Shown: piece after piece, positions 10,857-20,034 of the stretch
How the letters are laid out: each line of letters starts with the position of its first letter
Position numbering within the stretch: position 1 is the stretch's first letter
Assembly: GCA_032718475.1 (NCBI GenBank)
Contig: JAUCBJ010000568.1
Span: 1 to 28,136, forward strand
Origin: Nemertoderma westbladi
Taxonomy: Eukaryota > Xenacoelomorpha > Nemertodermatida > Nemertodermatidae
Length of the DNA stretch: 28,136 nt
Direction: 5' to 3'
The notes under the pieces: generated by a model
Told to the model about the DNA's origin: nothing
Database searches by the model: none
The model's input: the letters and a program-made list of their open reading frames with translations, nothing else
Program-made: the position numbers and the translations under genes

Positions 10857-10864
10857 ATGATCAT
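10857..10864 (+). repeat. Left candidate target-site duplication of the fold-back element
   Basis: ATGATCAT directly before TAGGGTAGATCG, paired with 20718-20725. The same palindrome caveat applies. Confidence 0.55.
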
Positions 10865-11540
10865 TAGGGTAGATCGAAAAAAAAAAATTTTTGAAATGTA
10901 ACTTTTCCCTATGTTAGAAATGTGTGAAATTGCCTAAAACCACAAAAAAACATCACTATCCCAATTTTTGACAATGCATGACCCCCGCACAATTAGTTCA
11001 AACAAACAACATTTTTTACAAAACTATGTAAAATTAATTCATTTAGAAATAATTTTTTTTTAAATATGACTTTTCCCAGTGCCAGAAATGTCTGAAATGG
11101 CCTAAAACCACAAAAAACATCACTATCCCAATTTTTGGCAATACATGACCCCCGCACAATTGGTTCAAACAAACAACATTTTTTACAAAATTATGTAAAT
11201 TTAATTCATTTAGAAAGACATTTTTTTTTTAAATATGACTTTTCCCAGTGCTAGAAGTGTCTGAAATGGCCTAAAACCACAAAACAACTTTTAAAAATTT
11301 TGACACTGCATGACCCCCGCACAATTAGTGCAATGTTTTACAAAACTATGAAAAATGAAATAATTTGGACAGGAATTTATTTTTTAATATGAATTTTCCC
11401 ATTGCTAGAAGTGTCTGAAATGGCATAAAACCGCAAAAAATACACCACTTTCCAAATTTTTGACAATGCAAGACCCCCGCACAAATAGGGCAAACAAGCA
11501 TCATTTTTGCTACTACTAAACTATGTAATTATTAACTGTT
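10865..11540 (+). repeat. Left terminal inverted repeat built of about four 165-bp tandem units
   Basis: The anchor GACCCCCGCACAA recurs at 10980, 11147, 11312 and 11472, giving periods of 167, 165 and 160 bp. Each unit also contains TTTTCCC(A/T)(A/G)TG followed by GTCTGAAATGGC (GTGTGAAATTGC in the outermost) and AAAACCACAAAA. The whole arm is matched in reverse complement at 20,030-20,717. The arm is interrupted at 11540 (after AACTGTTA) by the LTR-like insertion. Confidence 0.85.
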
Positions 11541-12825
11541 ATGTTAAACAGGGGCGATCAGGAGCACGTTATTAGTGCCGCACTGCTGCTAAACACAAAA
11601 CTGCTACTCTCCGCTGGATGACGCTAACCTGGCCGTCCGCTAATATTTTTACTAATTTTATAGGGCTCCTGCAAATCGCTTGTTCCTTTCTCTGTTGATC
11701 GCTCAACAGAGAGCTAACTGTTCGAATCTATAAGCCACGCGGGAATAACCAAAACAATAAACCCGAATCGGCTCCCTAAGCTACTTAAAACGAGTGCGGG
11801 TGACCTAGCACTCGGAGTTCACTTATCGCAAAATACTGGAATTCACTGGCAGAACACATTGAATGTGAGAATGTTTTAATGTTAAAGGGGATAGATCTGT
11901 TACTTTCCTAGGTGCTGAAACTTGGCCTTTGGCTGGTTTTAGATCAGCAAACTTACTACTGCTGTACTGTATACTGGACACTGCTGTCAGCCCGTTGCCC
12001 CGCTATTTTCAAATAACCGCCTAGCGTGAATAGTCTACAGTATTCTAAAACAATTACTTAAACTACTCTCCCCTATGCTGCGTACAAATTCTTATTTTAT
12101 TTTATCGCTAAATTAATTACAGTCATAAATACAAATTCGCGTACTAATTACTAGATATTCCAGAATACGTACTTCTAATTTATTACGTACTGGGGCTTAT
12201 ACTAGCAACAGTCTAAATACGGTATTATTTTGACCTAATTAGCAATTAATAAGCATAAACTAAGAAATGGAAATCAATCAAGGGAAACAGCGCCTATCTA
12301 AGCATTCACATTTAAGAATCAGGCACTCTTTAGCAACACAACATAAATAGCGTAGCACTAAGTTAGTAGTACGGCAGTACGGCAGATAGCGCTAACTACA
12401 CCAATCAGCTAGTGCACTAAATACCCGTACATTAGTACATCAGTATACCAGTATTAGTCATCCAATCAATCAGTCAGTCAGTGTAAGAACCACAGGTCAC
12501 CCAAAGCCACACATGGGACTCCTAACTAAACCCAAATTCTGCCCCCCTAAAACTACAAAGTAGAGACGGAAATCTGGATCGATCCCCCCAGTGCGCCCGC
12601 CTACCGGTACCTTAGCCCTCCATTAGAATGAATAGCTACCGTAGCGGCGCATGCAATCACAACAGTCTGACAGTCTAAGAAATCCCGTGGGATTATCACA
12701 TCTTAAATCACATAGGAATTAATAATCAAAGGTAGAAATCATAATTCAAGGTTGTAATTTGCAGTAATCGATAGAGATTAAGAAAGATAGACGAAAGATT
12801 AACAATTAACCAGAAACAAACTACA
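11541..12825. other. Noncoding part of the LTR-like insertion
   Basis: No coding frame is supported. Visible: a 10-bp hairpin TCTCTGTTGA / TCAACAGAGA with a 4-base loop at 11689-11712; the BEL-associated repeat copy 2 (about 11,940-12,365); and short CAGT runs near 12,465-12,480. Confidence 0.45.
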
Positions 12826-12833
12826 ATACTGCC
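12826..12833 (+). repeat. Left 8-bp target-site duplication of nested hAT
   Basis: ATACTGCC immediately before the element's CAGG end; an identical copy lies at 13729-13736. Confidence 0.88.
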
Positions 12834-12875
12834 CAGGCGCGGATCCAGAAATTTATTTCGGGAGGGGCTAACATT

Positions 12876-12897
12876 CTGTACCCAGAAACTTTTTCAG

Positions 12898-12929
<32 letters not shown>

Positions 12930-12950
12930 TGAAAAAGTTTCTGGGTACAG
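12876..12950. repeat. Perfect 22-bp hairpin with a 32-C loop
   Basis: The arm CTGTACCCAGAAAC... (12876-12897) is repeated in perfect reverse complement at 12929-12950, separated by an uninterrupted run of 32 C (12898-12929). It lies in the left sub-terminal part of the nested hAT. It may be a real cruciform-capable structure or an assembly/polymerase template-switch artefact at the homopolymer. Confidence 0.9.
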
Positions 12951-13110
12951 GGTTGTGGAACACAACACACATTTCTAACAACAACAATCTGAGAATTATT
13001 GCTATAGTATTGAGAATTTAATTACATATTATATGGATATTAAGAATAAAGCTAAAAAACGAGATTACCAAATTACCAAGAGATTGTAGGCCTACTAACA
13101 TTGTACAAAA

Positions 13111-13348
13111 TTAAATAAGGAGTAATCGGCGGGCCTGGCGTCCTGCAAACTCCTGAATAATTTCATCTACAGTTACTATTATTTGTTTATGGATGGACAT
13201 TAATGCCAGACCAGTTAATCGTTGCTGTGTCATTGTTGCCCTAAGGTATGACTTCAATAGTTTCAACTTGGAAAAAGTTCGCTCTGTTGTCGCTATGGAA
13301 ATGGGAAGTGTGCCGAACATTCGCAGCAGAAATACAATTGAATAGAAT
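13111..13348 (-). pseudogene. hAT transposase C-terminal dimerisation domain fragment
   Basis: The frame reads IVFLLRMFGTLPISIATTER then TFSKLKLLKSYLRATMTQQR and LTGLALMSI. The P-I-S-x-A-x-x-E-R-x-F-S-x-L-K-L-x-K-x-x-L-R pattern is the conserved core of the hAT-family C-terminal dimerisation region. In hAT transposases it mediates oligomerisation and contributes part of the catalytic fold. About 75 residues remain versus 500-700 in full transposases. An in-frame TAA lies upstream near 13,358; a CAG just before the open stretch could be an old splice acceptor. Confidence 0.85.
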
Positions 13349-13728
13349 TTACTGATTTACAATTATTTACAGTAGGCCTACCAATACCATACTGCCATAC
13401 CGTTACAGTTTTGGTGTATGTGTTGACAGTGTTGTGTATTACAGTAAGCTACCATATTACTGTATTACCTGCTAAACTGAAACATTTTAAAGTTCACACT
13501 GTCATGCAGACTGTAATGGCTGATTGCGGTACCGGTAGTACTACTGTCAGACAGTTAGTGTGAATATGTTACTACAAATATGTAGGGGAAATTAATTTAT
13601 GAATAAAGAATAAACTCGGGAACTCTGCAGTAGCAGTACATTGGCTGGCTGCATCTGCGTCAGGTTTAGAGTGATAAAATTTCGGGGGGGGCTTGAGCCC
13701 CCTAGCCCCCCCCTTGGATCCGCCCCTG

Positions 13729-13736
13729 ATACTGCC
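13729..13736 (+). repeat. Right 8-bp target-site duplication of nested hAT
   Basis: ATACTGCC immediately after the element's CCCTG end, identical to 12826-12833. Confidence 0.88.
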
Positions 13737-14064
13737 ACTGGTACTAGATTGAGAGATTAAGAGATTAAGATAACTAGATAACTAGATTAAGATGCACATA
13801 CCGGAAATACAGCCAATTTATAGGTGATGCAACAGGGATGACGCAATATTCCTCTCATTGGTTCCCCAATCCGCCCCATCATCAGACCAACCTGGAACAG
13901 CTGGGCCAATAAGGAAGCCGGATTGTGAACCTCAGGGCTCCCAAATCGCAAATTATTACCATATATGGTAATGGATCATGTCCCTGGCTGCTGAATGGTT
14001 AGGATTGCGTCCCTGGATGCTGGGCCTATCGAGGCTAATAACAGCAAGCTTATATCCAGGGTCC
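13737..14064. other. Noncoding segment between nested hAT and LINE
   Basis: No gene is seen. It contains short direct repeats (GAGATTAA and ATAACTAG near 13,748-13,790) and a 16-bp perfect palindrome TTACCATATATGGTAA at 13956-13971. Confidence 0.45.
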
Positions 14065-14065
14065 A

Positions 14066-16320
14066 ATAGATAGATAGATAGATTTATTTATACATTATGT
14101 AAAAACAATAACAAATACACCAAACAATGTACCGGTATAAAGGTATTGTCCAACATAACATATAGGATTACCCCTAAAGCTTTGCAGCTTATTTCCAAGG
14201 GGGTCCTTTATGTTACTTGGTTACAAATACAATATTACACTACGCTAACCTAAAACCAATATAAAACGTAATTACACTATGTACATGTACAACTTTACCG
14301 AGAGCGTGACAATGCCCGACTCAACGATAAAGATGTAATGTACAGAACAATTTATTATAAAACGTAATTACAGTATAAATAGTAAATAATTAATAAACTA
14401 ATAACTTACTGTAGGACTATTGTACCTATTTTTACATTGCACACGGAGATGAGATTTAACTGCAGATTTAAAAGAATGTTGATTATCTAGGTTTTTAATT
14501 TCATTAGGCAGAGCGTTCCAATTTTTTATGCCGTTAAAAAAGAAAGTATCAGATTCAAAGGATTTACAATTCGGGAGGTAGAAGTTTGAAGCACTGGCTC
14601 TGGTACTGTAAGAGTGTGTATCGCGTACTCTGTTGAATTTTTGTTTTAGGTAATTGGGACATTTACAATTATACACTTTATGCACATGGTTAAGGCGTAG
14701 CTGCTTAACTCTACTATCTAAGTTAAGTAGTCCAGATTCAGAAAAGTCATCTGGAGTTAGGTGGTGCCTAGGTTTGTAGTCTTTAATAAATCGTACTACT
14801 TTATTCTGAGCTACTTGTAATTTACATTTAAGCTGTTTGGTTAAGCCTTCATACCAAGAAGAGCACGCATAGTCCATGTGACACTGTATTAAAGAAGAGC
14901 AAAGTAACTTGCGGGAGTCGGTGTTTAAACTATTTTGGTTTCTGTATAGAAACCTAAGCCTACTGTTAACTTTCGAGAAAATATTTTTCACTGTACTTTC
15001 TCCTGATAAGCAGTTATCCAATGTGGCGCCTAAATATTTAACTTCCTTTTTATTTTCAATCTTATGTCCATTACTAGTGACTTCAAACTTAGTTACCTTC
15101 TTTAACTTTCTTTTGGAACCAAACAAAATACTTTCAGTTTTACCGTAGTGAATGGATAGCTTATTATCAACCAACCACTCATTACAGGATTCTAGAACTG
15201 CACTTAACTTTTGGGAAATATGGATAGGATCTTTATGAGAGAAAATAAGAGCACTGTCGTCGGCATATAAAATGAGTTTAAAATCGGGATCTATACTACT
15301 TATCATATCATTTACATAACATACAAAAAGCAGAGGACCTAATATACTACCTTGCGGTATACCACAGGTAATCTCTTGTACAGTAGACAGCGATTTGCTA
15401 ATGAGTACAGTTTGACCTCTGTCTGACAGGTAGGACTTGAACCAGTCTATAGAACCTACACCCATCAGGCCTAACTTACCAAGCAGAATTTCGTGATCTA
15501 CAGTATCGAAAGCCTTTTGTAGGTCCAACATTACCATACCAGTATATAAACCCTTTGCGTTATTACATCTAATTGTATCAGTTAAGTTAATAAGGCAGGT
15601 GTCTGTAGAATATGATTTACGAAAACCGGACTGAAGTTCATAGATCAGATTTAGCCTACTAAGATGTGCCTCCAGCTGTAGAAAAACAGAACGTTCTAGA
15701 ATTTTAGATACAATACTTAAGATACTAACAGGTCTGTAATTACAGGGTTCTACTTTACTATTCTTTTTATACAGAGGAACAACCTTAGCTAATTTCAGTT
15801 CGTCTGGTACTACATTATCTACGATAGAGTAATTAATAATAAAAGTAATAGGCACTTTAAGTACTTCAGCACCATCCTTAAGAAAACGGGCAGGTATTAG
15901 ATCTAGACCGGTACTTTTTGAGGCTGATAGGCTAAGTAGATTTTTAAAAACGAAATCCTCAGAAACGGGTTTTAAAAATAACTTTTCTGAATTTTGTAAC
16001 TTTTCTAAATAAAAATTATTTAGAGTTTCGGACCCTATACTATATTTATTACTTGATAACGGTAATTTCTTAACTAAATTAGAGGCAACATTAGTAAAAT
16101 AATTATTAAATAAATTACTAACTAGAGTATGATCATGAATCAGCTCACCGTTATCTTGCAGAACAATATTCGATTTAGATTTAAGGTTTTTATAACCTAA
16201 AGATTTTAGGGTAGACCATAGACTTTTAGGATTATCTTTATTCTCACTTATTTTGTTGTACAAATATTCAGATTTAGCTTTTTTTATTTCCCGTTGGACA
16301 AGGTTTCAACGGAGAAACAG
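14066..16320 (-). mobile_element. 5'-truncated CR1/jockey-group LINE with intact RT frame
   Basis: The minus-strand element ends 3' in a (TATC)n-type short repeat (14066-14086), the kind of microsatellite tail used by CR1/L2-like LINEs rather than poly-A. Upstream of the 621-codon frame the homologous reading continues a little ([13 protein letters not shown]) past a TGA, then stops near 16,310-16,320, so the endonuclease half was lost by 5' truncation. It is inserted in the LTR-like element and is the least decayed LINE of the window. A 14-base ACAGGAAACTTGCT sequence is duplicated at its 5' junction (16317-16347). Confidence 0.8.
14398..16263 (-). CDS. Reverse transcriptase of a CR1/jockey-group LINE (621 residues, N-terminally truncated)
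   Basis: Uninterrupted frame. Residues 162-190: [10 protein letters not shown] then [19 protein letters not shown] (fingers). About 211-220: [10 protein letters not shown]. Motif A at 244-257: [14 protein letters not shown] (catalytic Asp). Motif B at 301-310: [10 protein letters not shown]. Motif C at 333-336: YADD, intact. A KYLGATLD block follows, then [12 protein letters not shown] and the C-terminal [16 protein letters not shown] block. All three catalytic Asp residues are present, so the RT core could still be functional, but the endonuclease is missing. The first codon read as a start is TTG, not a native start; the frame enters from a truncated upstream region. Function in the intact element: target-primed reverse transcription. 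Confidence 0.9.
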   Translation of the reverse strand: MYNKISENKDNPKSLWSTLKSLGYKNLKSKSNIVLQDNGELIHDHTLVSNLFNNYFTNVASNLVKKLPLSSNKYSIGSETLNNFYLEKLQNSEKLFLKPVSEDFVFKNLLSLSASKSTGLDLIPARFLKDGAEVLKVPITFIINYSIVDNVVPDELKLAKVVPLYKKNSKVEPCNYRPVSILSIVSKILERSVFLQLEAHLSRLNLIYELQSGFRKSYSTDTCLINLTDTIRCNNAKGLYTGMVMLDLQKAFDTVDHEILLGKLGLMGVGSIDWFKSYLSDRGQTVLISKSLSTVQEITCGIPQGSILGPLLFVCYVNDMISSIDPDFKLILYADDSALIFSHKDPIHISQKLSAVLESCNEWLVDNKLSIHYGKTESILFGSKRKLKKVTKFEVTSNGHKIENKKEVKYLGATLDNCLSGESTVKNIFSKVNSRLRFLYRNQNSLNTDSRKLLCSSLIQCHMDYACSSWYEGLTKQLKCKLQVAQNKVVRFIKDYKPRHHLTPDDFSESGLLNLDSRVKQLRLNHVHKVYNCKCPNYLKQKFNRVRDTHSYSTRASASNFYLPNCKSFESDTFFFNGIKNWNALPNEIKNLDNQHSFKSAVKSHLRVQCKNRYNSPTVSY

Positions 16321-16487
16321 GAAACTTGCTTCAACAGGAAACTTGCTACCCTGGAACTATTTACTTATATCCTATTACTAAATTACGTAGGTAGGGCTAC
16401 ATACTATACAAAATGGATGAATTCAAAATATATTGGCGTTTTATTTTCCTTATCTAAATGTCATTGCGCGTTATTATGTCTTATCTA

Positions 16488-16664
16488 AATAATTATACTG
16501 TATAACGGCTAATATATTATACTGCATAACGGCTAATATATTATACTGCATAACGGCTAATATATTATACTGCCTAACGGCTAATATATTATACTGCATA
16601 ACGGCTAATATATTATACTGCATAACGGCTAATATATTATACTGTATAACACGGACTAATATAG
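16488..16664. repeat. 24-bp tandem array, about 7 copies
   Basis: The unit ATAACGGCTAATATATTATA + CTGC is repeated about seven times with very few changes (GTATAACGG at both outer units, CCTAACGG in one inner unit). Each unit contains the near-palindromic TAATATATTA. Near identity implies recent expansion. Confidence 0.9.
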
Positions 16665-16695
16665 GTACAGCGCCACATACCGTAACATGTTAGTC

Positions 16696-16896
16696 GGGGG
16701 GTAAACGCTCCGCCTCCACTTACACCTACACCTACTTGTAGGCAGGTTAGTTTAATAAGAGAATCAGCAGTTTGAGGATCAACAGTCAGCAGATGTATTG
16801 GCTTACCAGCACGCCGGTACATATGTGTGTACACGTGTGTAAGTTTTTGTAGGCGTCTGGGGGCGAGTGTAAGTGTAGGCGTAACATTTACCCCCC
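16696..16896. mobile_element. 201-bp MITE-like inverted-repeat element
   Basis: Ends are inverted over about 30 bp: GGGGGGTAAACGCT...CGCCTCCACTTACACC on the left mirrors GTGTAAGTGTAGGCG...TTTACCCCCC on the right. It is flanked by TGTTAGTC (16688-16695) and TGTTAGAC (16897-16904), an 8-bp candidate target duplication with one mismatch. There is no coding capacity. It inserted right at the inner border of the LTR-like insertion, within the left fold-back arm. Confidence 0.62.
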
Positions 16897-17244
16897 TGTT
16901 AGACTGTGGGTAGCAGATCCTCTTTTACCAACCCAAATCCACCATGGCTGTATAAATTACAACTTTTTAACTTCCAAAGACTAGGCCAACTGTTGAACTA
17001 CAAACGGAGCTGTACCTGCTAACACTTCATGTAATGCCGGCAGCAGTACTTTCTGTTAACAACCACTAAATAGTGAAGAAATATATCACTAATACTACTA
17101 CTACTATAATCGCGCAATGTGCATTGAAACTGCACATTGAGATGCTATGATGACTTATCAAAAACATTTTGTCACCACCATGCAATCCACAATTGCCAAG
17201 CCCAATGCAGCATGAACTAAGAATGCTATGCCGGCTTATCACCA
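16897..17244 (+). repeat. Inner left arm of the fold-back palindrome
   Basis: It starts CTGTTAGACTGTGGGTAGCA (from the C at 16896) and contains ACCAACCCAAATCCACCATG, CAAACGGAGCTGTACCTGCT, ACTACTACTACTATAATCG and CAAAAACATTTTGTCACCAC. All of these recur in reverse complement, in mirrored order, between 20,034 and 19,262. It is thus the inward continuation of the terminal inverted repeats. Its innermost part overlaps the 3' tail of an RTE-like element. Confidence 0.82.
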
Positions 17245-17878
17245 AAGTTGCACCGCCACAACCTCCTACCCCCCCCCCCCCCCCATGACTTTTGCGAAAG
17301 TCATCAAAAAAGGGTATCAGCCCATTTTTCATAGTCCCTTCCCTTGGACTGAAGAAATAATGAAGACTGAAGAACAAAGACTGAAGAATGAAGACTGAAG
17401 GACGAAGCCTCCTTGGTCCTTTTAGTTTCTTGGAGCCTTCGCCTTGGCCCCCTTCCTTGTTGGACCCTTCCTTTTTGGTCACCCAATGTAAACGGCAAGC
17501 ATTTTATAAACATAGCATTATATGGACATGTGAAAGGTATATGTTAACTTATGTGAATTTCGAAGCATCTACTTGACACCAACCAATGGGCTATCCAAGT
17601 CAGGGTCTCACGAAAGTCACGGACTATCCACCATGCATATTCTCTCCATGGGGCTGCCAAAATACAAGATTGTGCACAGGCTGGTCCTCACGGCGAAAGC
17701 AATGTCCTGCAAAGCGGAGGTGGCTTTGTTCTAGTGTTAAGCTTCGGGGAACCAATGGGACACCTCCAATGTTATATAGTGTCTGGTTGGAGATGTGTTT
17801 ATTGTACTGGACACAATGAACCCGGCGTAGCATTCGTGTAAAAGTGTCCTCCAGAGATTTAGTGACCTCAGCAGTTAG
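17225..17878 (-). pseudogene. RTE-like LINE, 5'-truncated copy A (split by an insertion)
   Basis: It has two pieces: 17,225-17,302 (GCCGGCTTATCACC...GCACCGCCACAAC, the end of the ORF) and about 17,600-17,878 (TRMLRRVHCVQYNKHISNQT, LRFAGHCFRREDQPVHNLV). Between them, about 17,303-17,600 is foreign sequence with GAAGACTGAAGAA-like short repeats and no coding match. The copy begins abruptly inside the EDTKSL block, directly after the 3' tail of copy B, so A and B are head-to-tail. Confidence 0.7.
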
Positions 17879-17879
17879 T

Positions 17880-19108
17880 AGTAGTAGGATCGGCATGCTG
17901 CATTGCAGCTGCATTTTTAAGAATGCTGTGCCGGCTTGTCAACAAAATTGCACCGCCACAACTCCCTATCACCCATGACATTTGCTAGATCATCCGCATC
18001 TTTAAGGCCAGTGTCCTTTAAGATGCGTCTCAAGAAAGTCATGGGCTGTCCACCATGCTTATTCACTCCATGAGGCTGCCAAAGTACAAGATTATGCACT
18101 GACTGGTCCTCACGGCGAAAGCAATGTCCTGCAAAGCGGAGGCGATTTTGTTCTAGTGTCAAGCTTGGGGGAACCAATGAGACACCTCCAATGTTATATA
18201 GTGCCTGGTTGGAGATGTGTGCATTGTACTTGACACAATGAACCCGGCGTAGCATTCTTGTAAATATGCCATCCAGAGATTTGGTGTCCTCAGCAGTTAG
18301 AGCCCAGCACGGACTCCCGTAGAGGAGTACTGGAACTACTGCTGCTCTAAATAATCGGACCTTAAGTTTCCGATTAATTCTCGGTGACTTCCAAATCCTG
18401 GAAAGCCTATTCAAGGCTGCCCATGCCTTTCCCTTACGTATTCGAAGGTCCACACCTGACTTCCGGATCCATGATCCCAGGTAACAGAAGTCGTCCACAT
18501 GCTCAAGCATACCATCCTTTGAGCTTATGCTCATCCGATCAGAGACTTGCTGAGGACTTTCAAAGTTAACTGTCAGAATTTTGGTCTTTCTGGAGTTAAT
18601 AAAAAGACCAACACTAGAAGCAGCATGTTCTAATGAGCTGAGGAGCCGTTGGGCTCCCTCTAATGATTCTGAGAGTACTCCTAAGTCATCAGCAAAGTCT
18701 AGATCAGTTAGGTACTTGGCAGGATTTCCTCGACTTCTGGAGCCAGTAGGTGGAGTTATCATCACCCCATCATCATTATAATGATCTAAGGACATGCGTA
18801 GAACATAGTCAACCACAATAATGAACAAGAATGGTGCAAGTGTGTCTCCTTGGAGGACGCCCCATAACACTTCAAATGGTTCTGTGTCACCATCAACAGT
18901 AGACACAAATGTTGTCGAACCATTGTATACTGGTCTGATTGCTGCAATAATTTCATCAGGAATCCCATATAATGAAAGTATGCTGAACATACGTGAGCGA
19001 GAGACTGAATCAAAGGCCTTGAAGAAGTCAACAAAGATAACAGCCAGATGCCTGTCTTTCTTTTTTGATAACTCTTCAATTATCCTTCTAAGTGCCAAAG
19101 CATGTTAG
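17880..19108 (-). mobile_element. RTE-like LINE, copy B (most complete)
   Basis: It spans from a CTACTACTA-type 3' tail (17,880-17,890, read on the minus strand) to a 5' truncation at about 19,108 within the LALRR block before RT motif A. No endonuclease is present. Assignment to an RTE-like group rests on the GVLQGDTLAP box, the LLYGSPCWAL/LRFAGH C-terminal blocks and the trinucleotide tail; it is a judgement by eye. Confidence 0.75.
17917..19098 (-). CDS. Reverse transcriptase of RTE-like LINE (393 residues, N-terminally truncated)
   Basis: Uninterrupted frame. Motif A at residues 20-31: VIFVDFFKAFDS. Motif B at 80-90: GVLQGDTLAPF. Motif C at 135-138: FADD (Phe instead of the usual Tyr, seen in related elements). 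Then GLFINSRKTKIL, FCYLGSWI, VRLFRAAVVPVLLYGSPCWA, DTKSLDGIFTRMLRR, LRFAGHCFRRED and a C-terminal DRELWRCNFVDKPAQHS before TAA. The catalytic Asp residues are present. It lacks the endonuclease and fingers N-terminus, so it cannot transpose on its own. The first codon (TTG) is not a genuine start; an in-frame TAA lies four codons upstream. Confidence 0.85.
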   Translation of the reverse strand: MALRRIIEELSKKKDRHLAVIFVDFFKAFDSVSRSRMFSILSLYGIPDEIIAAIRPVYNGSTTFVSTVDGDTEPFEVLWGVLQGDTLAPFLFIIVVDYVLRMSLDHYNDDGVMITPPTGSRSRGNPAKYLTDLDFADDLGVLSESLEGAQRLLSSLEHAASSVGLFINSRKTKILTVNFESPQQVSDRMSISSKDGMLEHVDDFCYLGSWIRKSGVDLRIRKGKAWAALNRLSRIWKSPRINRKLKVRLFRAAVVPVLLYGSPCWALTAEDTKSLDGIFTRMLRRVHCVKYNAHISNQALYNIGGVSLVPPSLTLEQNRLRFAGHCFRREDQSVHNLVLWQPHGVNKHGGQPMTFLRRILKDTGLKDADDLANVMGDRELWRCNFVDKPAQHS

Positions 19109-19275
19109 AGCAGTTAGAGCCCAGCATGGACTCCCATACAGGAGTACTGGAACTAATGCTGCTCTAAATAATCGGACCTAAGGTTTCCGATGAATTCTGT
19201 GTGAAGTGTGACTTCCAAATCCTGGAAAGCACATCCAATACTCCCCAGCCCATGCATCTCCCTTACGTTTAACAT
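19100..19275 (-). pseudogene. RTE-like LINE, fragment copy C
   Basis: The segment repeats the RKGKAWAALNRLSRIWKSP to LLYGSPCWAL region of copy B (18,290-18,445) with substitutions, a small insertion (TGTGTGAAGTGTGAC area) and frameshifts. It directly abuts the 5' end of copy B at about 19,105, and on its other side joins the inverted arm near 19,275. Confidence 0.72.
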
Positions 19276-20034
19276 AGCATTCTTAATGCATGCTGCATTG
19301 GTGGATTGCATGGTGGTGGTGGTGACAAAATGTTTTTGATAAGACGGCATGTAGCATCTCAATGTGCAGTATCAATGCAGCAGGCCGATTATAGTAGTAG
19401 TAGTAGTAGTAATAGAGATGTACAGTATTTATTCACTATTTAGCAATTGTTAACAGAAAGTTTACCGAATGAGAGCGGAGCACTATCACATTTATCCACT
19501 GAGACAAGATTCGAGAAGTGGGGCTGAACTTTCCACTCAAGCTGATTCCACTCCATAGTGTCATGAGTATTAATAACCAAAACACTACAAAATATATTTA
19601 ATTCAATATAGGACATAGGTACAGTATGCAGTGTTGCAGGGGATGGAAGTAGGTCTAAATATTATTAGAAAGTATATCAAGCAGTTCAGTCTAGTAGGTG
19701 GTTTAGTAGTGGTAGTCTAGTAGGTGGGTTAGGCTTTTATTAAGACTGTAAGAAGCATCTTGTCTTTAGTTCGAATAAAGTGTAATTATAATTAAGACAG
19801 AAATTAAGTGGACGCAGAGTGGATATGGATATGGATAAGTATATAGTATGTAATGTGTACTGTTGCCGGCTCTCAAGTGTTAGCAGGTACAGCTCCGTTT
19901 GCGGTGTCCGTCAACATTCTGGTTGGCCTAGTCTTTGGAGGTTAAATAGTTGTAATTTACTGTATAAAGGTATTTCCCGCCATGGTGGATTTGGGTTGGT
20001 AAATAAAGAACTGCTACCCACAGTCTAACAGTTG
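19262..20034 (-). repeat. Inner right arm of the fold-back palindrome, with a 380-bp insertion
   Basis: It mirrors 16,897-17,244 (for example CATGGTGGATTTGGGTTGGT, AGCAGGTACAGCTCCGTTTG, CGATTATAGTAGTAGTAG, GTGGTGACAAAATGTTTTTG). It is split between about 19,464 and 19,841 by sequence absent from the left arm. That extra segment has no coding frame and no clear terminal repeats; it contains TCTAGTAGGTGG twice. Confidence 0.8.

Larger units (their letters stand above)
12834..13728 (-). mobile_element. 895-bp non-autonomous hAT transposon
   Basis: Ends are inverted: CAGGCGCGGATCCA on the left and TGGATCCGCCCCTG on the right. The 8-bp direct repeat ATACTGCC flanks it perfectly (12826-12833 and 13729-13736), which is the hAT target duplication length. 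It retains a fragment of hAT transposase on the minus strand, so it is an internally deleted derivative. It sits inside the LTR-like insertion, and is therefore younger than that. Confidence 0.88.
11541..16687. mobile_element. LTR-like insertion (TGTTA...TAACA ends) in the left fold-back arm
   Basis: The left arm stops at AACTGTTA (11540) and its partner sequence resumes at TGTTAGAC near 16,688/16,897. The inserted DNA begins TGTTAAACAGG, ends CGTAACA and is flanked by TGTTA on both sides (11536-11540 and 16688-16692). TG...CA ends with a 5-bp target duplication are the hallmarks of an LTR or LTR retrotransposon. Part of it (11,940-12,365) resembles sequence beside the BEL/Pao relic. No gag or pol is present, so a solo LTR or decayed element later filled by a hAT, a LINE and a satellite is inferred. 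The target repeat equals the terminal five bases, which weakens the argument. Confidence 0.42.

Noticed and set aside
10865-11530. CRISPR-like array because of regularly spaced repeats
   Set aside because: The units are contiguous 165-bp tandem repeats without unique spacers, mirrored at 20 kb, in animal DNA.
17066-17513. Overlapping open frames on both strands with Gly/Ser/Leu-rich or Phe-rich translations
   Set aside because: They arise from the poly-C run near 17,273, the GAAGACTGAAG repeats and antisense of the RTE-like tail; the two minus frames contradict each other.
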